Part shown: positions 1 to 6,611 of the stretch, one piece after another
How the letters are laid out: each line of letters starts with the position of its first letter
How positions within the stretch are numbered: the first letter of the stretch is position 1
Assembly (NCBI GenBank): GCA_028698975.1
Contig: JAQVVK010000015.1
Span: 1 to 20,038 of the forward strand
Length of the DNA stretch: 20,038 nucleotides
Source of the DNA: Victivallaceae bacterium
Lineage (GTDB): Bacteria; Verrucomicrobiota; Lentisphaeria; Victivallales; Victivallaceae
Direction: 5' to 3'
Notes under the pieces: generated by a model
Seen by the model: the letters and a program-made list of their open reading frames with translations, nothing else
Told to the model about the DNA's origin: nothing
The model's database searches: none
Position numbers and translations under genes: made by a program

Positions 1-465
1 CCCTACCCGCTCAATGCCGCCGTACAGCCCGAAACCGTCGGTCGGCAGTCCGCAGCCAAACACCTCCTGCACCAGTTGATCGGCGGAAAGCCCGCCCCCC
101 ACCAGCAGCCGGGCGCAAAGCGCGGCCCGCAGTTTCATATCCTGCCGGGTGAATGCGGTAAAGATCGGCCGGTCGCCTCCGGAAACATGAAGCCGCGCCA
201 GATCCGGGCGCGGCGCGGCGATGAAGCCAAACGGATACCCCTCGCGCAGGTCGCGGTCGGTCGTAAACGGCAACCGCCTGATGTCATCAATGGAGTGCAG
301 CGACTCGGGAAGAATGTTTTTTGCGGCGAAACGGCGGCGGTAAAACGGTATCTTTTGCGCCTGTTCCACCAGGCGGCGCAAATGCGTCGCCTGAAACTGC
401 CCGCGATCGCCGCGGGCCATACACTCAAATGCCGGATCGAAAATACGGTTGGCGATAACGAACAT
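1..465 (-). CDS. Phenylacetate-CoA ligase-like (PaaK family) protein, N-terminal 155 residues, partial at window edge
   Basis: PaaK-family enzymes activate phenylacetate and related aryl acids to CoA thioesters through an acyl-adenylate. The visible N-terminus follows the family well: a LRRLVEQAQKIPFYRRRF helix region (29-46), LPFTTDRDLREGYPFGF (65-81) and FGCGLPTDGFGLYGGIERVG (136-155). The start is the ATG at 465, preceded by GGAG about 11 bases upstream and 17 bases after the ACT gene stop. The position just before IorAB-ACT in the reverse reading sense is the usual neighbourhood of aryl-acid ligases in anaerobes. Oddity: where relatives have SSGTTGKPT, this protein reads HVSGGDRPIF (93-102), two residues shorter and without the Thr-Thr-Gly-Lys loop, so adenylation may be altered or lost. 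The C-terminal half lies outside the window, so I cannot tell whether the rest is intact. Family assignment is firm; activity is uncertain. Confidence 0.85.
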   Translation of the reverse strand, partial: MFVIANRIFDPAFECMARGDRGQFQATHLRRLVEQAQKIPFYRRRFAAKNILPESLHSIDDIRRLPFTTDRDLREGYPFGFIAAPRPDLARLHVSGGDRPIFTAFTRQDMKLRAALCARLLVGGGLSADQLVQEVFGCGLPTDGFGLYGGIERVG

Positions 466-482
466 AATCTTTATTTCTCCGG

Positions 483-911
483 CTACTTAAATAGATCGTC
501 GGCGCGCAAAAGCTCGACCGGTTCGTTGCGAAGCACTTCGATGGCGCGTGCGGGATTCTCAAAGCGGAAAACGATCACCGCCCGATCCCCGTGCCCGAAA
601 GTAAAGGCATACATATATTCGACTTGAAACGAATATTTATCCAAAATGCTCAACACATCGGCCAGTCCGCCCGGATAGTCCGGTACCGTGATCGCCAGCA
701 CATCGGTGCTTTTGACCACATATCCGGCCGCTTCCAAAACTTTTCTCGCCTTGTCGGTCTCTTTGACCAGCAGCCGCAGAATACCAAACTGCTGGGTGTC
801 GGCCAGCGAAAGCGTGCTGATGTTGACATTATTGTCTTTGAGTACCCGGCAGACTTTGCCGAGTTCGCCCGGACGATTTTCCACAAACAATGAAAGCTGA
901 GTAATAGGCAT
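483..911 (-). CDS. Tandem ACT-domain protein (probable amino-acid sensor)
   Basis: A 142-residue protein made of two ACT domains. The first runs from about 3 to 68 and opens with QLSLFVENRPGELGKVCRVL, whose NRPGEL turn is the classic ACT ligand-binding loop. The second runs from about 71 to 138, with DYPGGLADVLSILD at the matching loop. Stand-alone tandem ACT proteins of this size commonly sit beside iorAB and paaK and are thought to bind amino acids, here plausibly aromatic or branched-chain; that ligand is inferred. I chose the ATG at 911 over a GTG at 920. The sequence AAAGGGG lies about 8 bases before the ATG, whereas the GTG overlaps this site. The gene is 19 bases downstream of iorB and 17 bases upstream of the PaaK-like gene, so it is almost certainly cotranscribed with both. 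Confidence 0.9.
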   Translation of the reverse strand: MPITQLSLFVENRPGELGKVCRVLKDNNVNISTLSLADTQQFGILRLLVKETDKARKVLEAAGYVVKSTDVLAITVPDYPGGLADVLSILDKYSFQVEYMYAFTFGHGDRAVIVFRFENPARAIEVLRNEPVELLRADDLFK

Positions 912-930
912 AACCGTCACCCCTTTCTTT

Positions 931-1419
931 TCAACGCTTTATCGCGTTTTTTCCCAAGTTGAACATCTCAACATTAAGCTCGTGAAGCTTGGCGGGCAAA
1001 TTGGCTTTGAGCACATTTATCCACAATTCGTCGGGCTGGTCGAAATGAGCGGCCAACGCCCCGAGCATCATCGAGTTGAGTGCCTTGGGATTGGTCAATT
1101 TGTCCAGCGGGATGTCGTCGGTGGTTATCAATACCCCGCCCTTGCGCAGTTTGCCGAGGTTCGTCTCGATCTGGGTCGGCTCCAGCACCGCAAGAATGTC
1201 CGACTCGCCCTCCGGCACCATCGGACTGGCCACCTTTTTGCCGAATCTCACCTCGCTCGACACCGATCCGCCGCGCTGGCTCATGCCATGCACTTCGCTC
1301 TTTTTTACGTCGAACCCGGCCTGAAACATCACTTCGGCCAGAATATCGGTAACTTTCAACACGCCCTGACCGCCCAGACCGGCGACCGTGACATTGATCG
1401 TATTGCAGCAGCAGCCCAT
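931..1419 (-). CDS. iorB: Indolepyruvate ferredoxin oxidoreductase, beta subunit
   Basis: The beta (gamma-type POR) subunit of the 2-oxoacid:acceptor oxidoreductase that converts arylpyruvates plus CoA to aryl-acetyl-CoA and CO2, or the reverse. The 162-residue protein has the family signature VAGLGGQGVLKVTDILAE near the N-terminus and the highly typical SEVHGMSQRGGSVSSEVRFG motif around residues 43-60. It continues to the end of the domain (MLGALAAHF, then the C-terminal helix). The start is the ATG at 1419: a strong GGGGAGG lies 9 bases upstream inside the end of iorA, and only one base separates the iorA stop from this ATG. A longer frame up to 1509 overlaps iorA coding sequence and its extra residues do not look like the family. 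Unusual detail: the protein begins MGCCCNTI, with three consecutive cysteines encoded by a TGC triplet run. Confidence 0.93.
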   Translation of the reverse strand: MGCCCNTINVTVAGLGGQGVLKVTDILAEVMFQAGFDVKKSEVHGMSQRGGSVSSEVRFGKKVASPMVPEGESDILAVLEPTQIETNLGKLRKGGVLITTDDIPLDKLTNPKALNSMMLGALAAHFDQPDELWINVLKANLPAKLHELNVEMFNLGKNAIKR

Positions 1420-1420
1420 C

Positions 1421-3001
1421 TTATTTGGCCTCCCCGTAAGTTTTAATTTTCGCCAGAGCCAGAATACACGGACGACGCGCGATGATGACGCTGGTGTCGT
1501 TGGATGCAAGCCGTTGCCTCAAAAGTTCGCTGAATTTTTCCGTTTCGGCGGTCGTATCAATCACATCGACGTGATCCACCCCGATGCCGAGCACCGTCTT
1601 CTCGATCGATACCGACGGGGCCGGAGTGTGGTCAAGCCGACGCCCGGTGCTGGGGTTTTCCTGCAATCCGGTCATCGCGGTGGTGCTGTTGTCAAGGATC
1701 ACCACCACATGCCCGGTCGCGGGACGGTTGTAAACCATTTCAACAATGCCGTTGACCCCGGTGTGCATAAAGGTGCTGTCGCCGATCACACTCACCACCC
1801 GGCGCGCTTCGGCTTCCGGCAGCGCTTTGCGCAATCCGAGGCCGACCGTTATGCTCGCGCCCATGCAGACGCAGGTGTCTACCGCCTCAAACGGCGGCAG
1901 CACGCCAAGCGTGTAACAGCCGATGTCGCCGGAAACTATGCACTTGAGGTCGCGCAACACCTCGTAGGTCTTGCGGTGCGGGCAACCCGGGCAGAGCGCG
2001 GGCAGCTTGCCGCCAACGGGCGGCGTTTCCGGGGTGAGATCGCCGGCCAGCAATGCGCGCACCCGTTTGACGTTGAGTTCGCCAAAGCGGAACATCTCCG
2101 CCTTGCCCTCGACCTTGATCCCGGCGGCGTTGATCGCGTCGGCCATCACCGGGTCGCCCTCCTCGACCACCACGCAACGCTTGACCGAAGCGGCAAAGCG
2201 GCGTATGGTCTCCATCGGCAGCGGATAGCTGAAACCGATCTTGAGTACCGATGCATCGGGAGCCGCGTCGAGCACATGCTGATACGCGATGCCGGAAGTT
2301 ATGACGCCCAAATCGGCGGATTTGCGGATCTCGCGGGTGAATTCGCCCTGTTCGTTAAGTTTCTCCAGCTCATGCAGCGCGGCGCGCAGTTTGCGGTGGG
2401 CGATACGGGCATAGGCCGGTATCATCACACTGCTTTTGGCGTCGCGCTCATAGTGGCCGGCACCGGGAGCCAGACGGTCGCTTCCGCGCTCAAGCACGCA
2501 CTTGGAGTGACACACCCTGGTCGTCAACCGGAAGAGCACCGGGCGGCGATAGGCCTCGGATATTTCAAAGGCGCGTTTCAGGAAATCGTAGCACTCCTGC
2601 GAATCGGCGGGTTCGAGCATCGGCACCCCGGCGGCGATGGCATAGCGGCGATTGTCCTGTTCATTTTGGCTGGAAGCCATGCCGGGGTCGTCGGCCGAGA
2701 TCACCACCAGCCCGCCCGGAGTGCCCGAGTAAGCGATGGTAAACAACGGATCGGCCGCCACATTAAGCCCGACGTGCTTCATGGTCACCAGAGCGCGGCA
2801 GTTGGCAAATGCCACGCCGATAGCTACTTCGAGCGCGGTTTTCTCATTGGGCGCCCACTGTGCCGCACCGCCGGAGCGACTGAGTTCGTCGAGTATCTCC
2901 GACGACGGAGTGCCGGGGTAGCCGACCCCGAGTTTCACGCCGCAATCGAACGCCGCCATAGCGACGGCTTCATTGCCGCTGGCCAGAAGTTTGCATGACA
3001 T
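1421..3001 (-). CDS. iorA: Indolepyruvate ferredoxin oxidoreductase, alpha subunit, lacking the C-terminal ferredoxin domain
   Basis: The TPP-dependent catalytic subunit for arylpyruvate oxidation or the reverse carboxylation of aryl-acetyl-CoA. It is 526 residues long. The N-terminal pyrimidine-binding domain has GNEAVAMAAFDCGVKLGVGYPGTPSSE (9-35) and the MKHVGLNVAADP segment (74-85). A CPGCPHR motif follows at 337-343. The TPP/Mg site is IGDSTFMHTGVNG (406-418) with DNSTTAMTG (437-445). The protein ends soon after RRPCILALAKIKTYGEAK (509-526), which is the point where many IorA proteins continue into a CxxCxxC ferredoxin domain; here that domain is absent. The start ATG at 3001 has AAGGAGG 9 bases upstream and lies one base after the stop of the preceding gene, so translational coupling is likely. 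It pairs with iorB immediately downstream. Confidence 0.94.
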   Translation of the reverse strand: MSCKLLASGNEAVAMAAFDCGVKLGVGYPGTPSSEILDELSRSGGAAQWAPNEKTALEVAIGVAFANCRALVTMKHVGLNVAADPLFTIAYSGTPGGLVVISADDPGMASSQNEQDNRRYAIAAGVPMLEPADSQECYDFLKRAFEISEAYRRPVLFRLTTRVCHSKCVLERGSDRLAPGAGHYERDAKSSVMIPAYARIAHRKLRAALHELEKLNEQGEFTREIRKSADLGVITSGIAYQHVLDAAPDASVLKIGFSYPLPMETIRRFAASVKRCVVVEEGDPVMADAINAAGIKVEGKAEMFRFGELNVKRVRALLAGDLTPETPPVGGKLPALCPGCPHRKTYEVLRDLKCIVSGDIGCYTLGVLPPFEAVDTCVCMGASITVGLGLRKALPEAEARRVVSVIGDSTFMHTGVNGIVEMVYNRPATGHVVVILDNSTTAMTGLQENPSTGRRLDHTPAPSVSIEKTVLGIGVDHVDVIDTTAETEKFSELLRQRLASNDTSVIIARRPCILALAKIKTYGEAK

Positions 3002-3002
3002 T

Positions 3003-4490
3003 TTATTGATCCTCCTTGGTATTTTCCTCTTCGGGATCGGCCTTGCCGGAGAGCCGTGCGATAAGTTCGTCCTGATCGTCGGCGCGCTCCTCGACCAGCG
3101 CGGTCAGGCGGTCGATCTCATCCTGAACCGGTTCAAAATGGGGGTCGTCGAGCTGTTTAAGAATTTCATTGAGCTGCATCGAAACCTCGGCCAGACGGTG
3201 AAAATCGTCGTGCGGAAGCTGCGAAACCTTTTCGCCCATGGCGGTCAACAGGTCAAAAAACGCCAGTTTGTCGTCAACCAGCTCCATGATGACACTGCGC
3301 AGCGGAGCTTTGAGCTCGTCGTCAATGCGGTCATAGTTTTCGGTAAGTTCCTCGAAACGGTCTTCGACATAGTTGTAAAACGCGGCCTGCTGAGCCTCGT
3401 CGGTGAAATGCAGTTTCTCGCGGCCGAAAGCGCGGGCAAAGAACTCCTCGAAATCAAGTTCGCGGGCGTAGGCCTGATCGATGGCAAAACCATCCACTTC
3501 GGCCGGAGTAAGCGGCGAACCGACTTCACGCAGCATGGCGGCGATTTCGCCGGTCTCGCCGCGCGAAAGCGAAATACCCTCCGGAAGCGTTGCCGGTTCT
3601 TCCCCGGCAGGCTCGGCCGCGCGCTCGGCCAGCGCGGAGTGGCCGCTGTCAAAGGCGATTTCAAAGCGTTCGGTAAGCCGGGAAAATTCATCCAGCGAAG
3701 CCGCTGCCGCCGAGGCGGCGTCGGCATAAAAACAGCTGTATGCGAGCTGCTCGGGCATTTCCAGATAGTTGTCGAAGCGGTCAACCGTCTTTTTCAACCC
3801 GGCTTCCAGTGCAACAACCCCCTTGCGCACCGCCGAAGCGACGCGCTCCGAACCGGTAAGATAGTCGAAAACCACCTCGCCTTTGTCGAAATCGGCTACT
3901 TCGCAGGCCAGCGCGTCGCCCGGCTGAAATTGGCAGTCGCGGTAGAATTTCGCCAGATCAAAGACATGCAGCGTCACCTGACTGGCGGAATCCGCCTTGT
4001 ACCTCAACCCGGCATTGGCAGCGGAGTCGGCGATCATGAAGTCAAACACCTGCTCGGAACCGAGCAGCATATGATAATGAAACACCTGCGGCAGCGGCGC
4101 AGTGATCTCGCGGGTCGCCACCGCATGACCGCCTTGGCGCGCGATCAATTTGACTTCCGACGGAAACACGTCACCGTTGAGATAGGCGCAAAAGCGATGC
4201 CCCGGCAGCAAAATGCCGTTGGCGATCTCCCAGTCGTCCGGAGTGATGACGAAGCGGAAACCCTTGAAGAAAACCGATTTAAGTATATATTCCCCGCCGT
4301 CGGCAAAAAAGCGGCCGTCCGCCTCCAGCCAAGTGTCAACCCTCGATGCCAGCGATTGCGAACGCCCGCCGCCCAGCTCGCGCAACAGCGCGGCCCGGGT
4401 GAATTTGCCGTTTTTCGACGCGGCCAGCAATTTTTCCACCGCGCCCCCGATCGCCTCACCGGAAATCGCCGTTTTTTCGCCGGATGTCAT
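3003..4490 (-). CDS. Uncharacterised acidic 495-residue protein between truB and iorA
   Basis: I do not recognise this protein. Residues 12-72 look like a small winged-helix or HTH-type fold (KNGKFTRAALLRELGG, then a strand-rich AEDGRFF-like wing, actually EADGRFFADGGEYIL at 56-70). Residues 73-115 are strand-rich, with GFRFVITPDDWEIANGILLP and then GHRFCAYL. The middle (140-300) is mixed, including an Ala-rich stretch at 256-265. Residues 330-495 appear mainly helical and acidic, ending in a probable coiled coil and a charged tail. There is no signal peptide or membrane segment, so it is likely cytosolic. The ATG at 4490 has GGAGG about 11 bases upstream, inside the end of truB, and lies 3 bases after the truB stop. 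The stop is one base before iorA. The coding frame is convincing from operon packing and composition. An RNA-, ribosome- or DNA-related role is a guess from position only. Confidence 0.85.
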   Translation of the reverse strand: MTSGEKTAISGEAIGGAVEKLLAASKNGKFTRAALLRELGGGRSQSLASRVDTWLEADGRFFADGGEYILKSVFFKGFRFVITPDDWEIANGILLPGHRFCAYLNGDVFPSEVKLIARQGGHAVATREITAPLPQVFHYHMLLGSEQVFDFMIADSAANAGLRYKADSASQVTLHVFDLAKFYRDCQFQPGDALACEVADFDKGEVVFDYLTGSERVASAVRKGVVALEAGLKKTVDRFDNYLEMPEQLAYSCFYADAASAAAASLDEFSRLTERFEIAFDSGHSALAERAAEPAGEEPATLPEGISLSRGETGEIAAMLREVGSPLTPAEVDGFAIDQAYARELDFEEFFARAFGREKLHFTDEAQQAAFYNYVEDRFEELTENYDRIDDELKAPLRSVIMELVDDKLAFFDLLTAMGEKVSQLPHDDFHRLAEVSMQLNEILKQLDDPHFEPVQDEIDRLTALVEERADDQDELIARLSGKADPEEENTKEDQ

Positions 4491-4493
4491 GGC

Positions 4494-5249
4494 CTATCTC
4501 GCCTCCGTAAACTTTGACATTTTGTCGTACAGGTAGTTGCGTAAAAAAATGTCCAGATCGGCCTGTTCAAAGGTTTTCAGCTTGTCCACCGTGATCGCGT
4601 CGGCCAGATCGAATTTGCCGCTGTGCAAACGCCGCAGACCGGCCAGCGTACCGCCGCAGCCGAGCTTGCGCCCGATGTCGTAGCAGAGAGTCCGCACATA
4701 CGCGCCCTTGGAGCAATGCATGACAAAATCACAGTCGGGCAACGCGACTTTTTTCACGTCAAGATCGAAAATCTCAATATCTTTGGGTTCGCGCTCGATC
4801 TCGATCCCCTTGCGGGCCAATTCATAAAGTTTCTTGCCGTCCACCTTGACCGCCGAAACCATCGGCGGGAGCTGTTTCTGCGGACCGACAAAACCGGCGA
4901 TCACACGGCGAAGCTCCTCCTCGGTCACTCCCGACCAGTCATAGGTCGCGGTCGTACTGCCGTCAAGGTCGTAGGAGTCGGTCTCCAAACCCAGCCGCAG
5001 CGTGGCTTCGTAAACCTTGTCGTCGCCGCTGAACTTCTGACTTAACGTGGTGAATTTACCCAGCACCAGCACCAACAGCCCGGTGGCCGCCGGGTCAAGC
5101 GTGCCGCAATGCCCCACCTTGGGCACGTTGAATCTGGCACGCACAAAATTAACCACATCGAAACTCGTCCAGCCGGCCGGCTTGTCCACCGGCAACACCC
5201 CGGAGGTGGGAAATGGCGGAAGATGATGTCTTTTGGGGTCGTATCGCAT
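4494..5249 (-). CDS. truB: tRNA pseudouridine(55) synthase TruB, short form
   Basis: TruB makes pseudouridine at U55 in the T-loop of tRNAs. The 251-residue protein has the family sequence throughout: GVLPVDKPAGWTSFDVVNFV (17-36), the catalytic motif GHCGTLDPAATGLLVLVLG (46-64) with catalytic Asp52, YEATLRLGLETDSYDLDG and QLPPMVSAVKVDGKKLYELA. SKGAYVRTLCYDIGRKLG forms the later active-site region. The protein ends after the catalytic fold (RRLHSGKF, DAITVD), so the C-terminal PUA-like domain of the roughly 310-residue E. coli protein is absent. Shorter TruB proteins are known in other bacteria. The start at 5249 lies 3 bases after the nrnA stop; the upstream AAAGAAAG is a weak ribosome site, suggesting coupling. 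It sits in the standard nusA-infB-rbfA-nrnA-truB order. Confidence 0.96.
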   Translation of the reverse strand: MRYDPKRHHLPPFPTSGVLPVDKPAGWTSFDVVNFVRARFNVPKVGHCGTLDPAATGLLVLVLGKFTTLSQKFSGDDKVYEATLRLGLETDSYDLDGSTTATYDWSGVTEEELRRVIAGFVGPQKQLPPMVSAVKVDGKKLYELARKGIEIEREPKDIEIFDLDVKKVALPDCDFVMHCSKGAYVRTLCYDIGRKLGCGGTLAGLRRLHSGKFDLADAITVDKLKTFEQADLDIFLRNYLYDKMSKFTEAR

Positions 5250-5252
5250 AAT

Positions 5253-6230
5253 CTATTCTTTCTTTGCGGAGTCAAGCATGGAGCCAATGCGGTCAACCAG
5301 CATCGCTTCCAACGCGGCGGCCGAGGGCGCGTCCAGCGTAATTCCGGCCGCCATCTCATGACCGCCGCCGCCAAGCGAACGCGCCAGCGGACCGACCGGA
5401 AAAGCCGCGTCTTTACTGCGCAGCGAGCACTTCCAATGCTCTCCCTTGCGGTAGTAAAGCAGGGCGATCACCGCGCCGTCTATCTCGCGCAAGAGGTCGA
5501 TCACCCCTTCGCCGTCGGCCATACTGAAACCATATTTTTTGAAAATACTTTCATCAAGACCGGCCAAAGCCAGCCGGCCGCCGCAGAGCAGCCGGGTGCA
5601 TCCGGTCACCACCTCGGCCTCGAAAAGCTGCTGATTGCGCGGCTTGCTAAAGTAAACCGCATTGACAATGCGATCCAGCTCGGCTCCGCAGTCAAGCAAC
5701 CCGGCCGCCGCCCGCAAAGCGCGCGCGTCGGTGTTGGAAAAACGGAAACTCCCGGTATCGGTCATCAGCCCCAGCATCAGCAGCGTCGCCGCCGCGACCG
5801 GGATGTTGGCTCCCGCCGCCGCCGCGACCTCCCAGACCAGCAGACTGGTCGCGGCCGCTTTCACGTCGATCAATTCGACGTCGCCCGCAATCGAGTTGGC
5901 TCCGTGATGATCGAGATTAAATAAAGTATCCGCCAGTTGACGCGGCTCGTAAATTCCCTTGCCGATGCGGATTTCCGTCGCGCAGTCGAGCACGACCGCC
6001 GCGTCATAATGGCCGGTCGGCGTATCGGGTTCGCCGGTAAACTCGCGGTAACGCACCGGCGGCGGCTCCGGGAAGACCAGATCGGCCTCCACCCCGTTGC
6101 CGCGCAACAGCGCACGCAAACCAAATGCGGAGCCGACCGCGTCGCCGTCTGGCCGCTCGTGGGTGAAGATCACCACACGCCCGGCGGAAAACAGCTTTTC
6201 CGCGGTTTCCGCCGCGTCACTTGCGCCCAT
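5253..6230 (-). CDS. nrnA: DHH-family oligoribonuclease / pAp phosphatase (NrnA-like)
   Basis: NrnA-type DHH/DHHA1 phosphoesterases degrade short RNA oligomers and dephosphorylate pAp in the cytosol, using two Mn ions. The 325-residue protein has all the family motifs: THERPDGDAVGS (23-34), VVLDCATE with Asp82, LDHHGANS (106-113, the DHH motif), LMTDTGSFRF (155-164), and the DHHA1 substrate-binding signature ARSLGGGGHEMAAG (283-296). I place the start at the ATG at 6230, overlapping the rbfA stop by 14 bases. An in-frame extension to 6392 overlaps rbfA and its residues do not resemble the family. The gene commonly sits between rbfA and truB in many bacteria, which supports the call. The symbol is by family similarity; oligoribonuclease and pAp activities are not separable from sequence alone. 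Confidence 0.93.
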   Translation of the reverse strand: MGASDAAETAEKLFSAGRVVIFTHERPDGDAVGSAFGLRALLRGNGVEADLVFPEPPPVRYREFTGEPDTPTGHYDAAVVLDCATEIRIGKGIYEPRQLADTLFNLDHHGANSIAGDVELIDVKAAATSLLVWEVAAAAGANIPVAAATLLMLGLMTDTGSFRFSNTDARALRAAAGLLDCGAELDRIVNAVYFSKPRNQQLFEAEVVTGCTRLLCGGRLALAGLDESIFKKYGFSMADGEGVIDLLREIDGAVIALLYYRKGEHWKCSLRSKDAAFPVGPLARSLGGGGHEMAAGITLDAPSAAALEAMLVDRIGSMLDSAKKE

Positions 6231-6600
6231 TGCCGGATTCCTCCCGATCGTCCTGATCGGCACGGTTGAGCATTTCCAGCACCCGGTCGCCCAGCTCGGT
6301 GCGGCGGTCGAGCTTGAAATTGAGCACCGGAGTGTGTTTGAACCCGCAGGCGCGAGCCAAATGCGACTGTATGCCGACGCGTTCAAATTCAAGCTCGTCC
6401 ATGACGCGCTGACGCGCCGCCTTGTCGCCGCCGAAAATACTTATGCAGACCGTGGCGTTTTTCAGATCGACGCTGGCCCGCACCTCGGTGACCGAAACCA
6501 GCATGCCGGCGGCCGGCAGCTGGCCACGCTCGATCAGGTCGGCTATCTCTCGTTTCAGAAGTTCGTTTATCCGGGTAAGCCGGTCAACTTTTTCAGCCAT
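6217..6600 (-). CDS. rbfA: Ribosome-binding factor A
   Basis: RbfA is a small KH-like protein that binds the immature 30S subunit near the 5' end of 16S rRNA and helps its maturation, particularly in the cold. The 127-residue protein has the normal length and pattern: RLTRINELLKREIADLIERG (7-26), the strand MLVSVTEVRASVDLKNATVCISIF (33-56 region), and RACGFKHTPVLNFKLDRRTELGDRVLEML near the end, where the HTPVLNFKLD segment matches the family's RxxPxLxFxxD pattern. The ATG at 6600 has GGGAG 6-7 bases upstream and lies 11 bases after the infB stop. The 3' end overlaps the start of nrnA by 14 bases. Confidence 0.95.
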   Translation of the reverse strand: MAEKVDRLTRINELLKREIADLIERGQLPAAGMLVSVTEVRASVDLKNATVCISIFGGDKAARQRVMDELEFERVGIQSHLARACGFKHTPVLNFKLDRRTELGDRVLEMLNRADQDDREESGNGRK

Positions 6601-6611
6601 ACGCGTCTCCC

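Noticed and set aside
1388..2998. Long plus-strand open frame (about 536 codons) opposite iorA
   Set aside because: It is antisense to a gene with clear TPP-enzyme motifs and operon spacing, has no recognisable domain and its His/Arg-rich composition is typical of a GC-rich shadow frame.
2973..4517. Long plus-strand open frame (about 514 codons) opposite the unknown protein
   Set aside because: The minus-strand frame has start and stop signals that fit between truB and iorA at 3 and 1 bases and a protein-like composition; the plus frame overlaps both neighbours and looks like a shadow.
6231..6392. Upstream extension of the NrnA-like frame
   Set aside because: It overlaps rbfA almost throughout and its residues do not match the DHH family; the ATG at 6230 gives the standard N-terminus.
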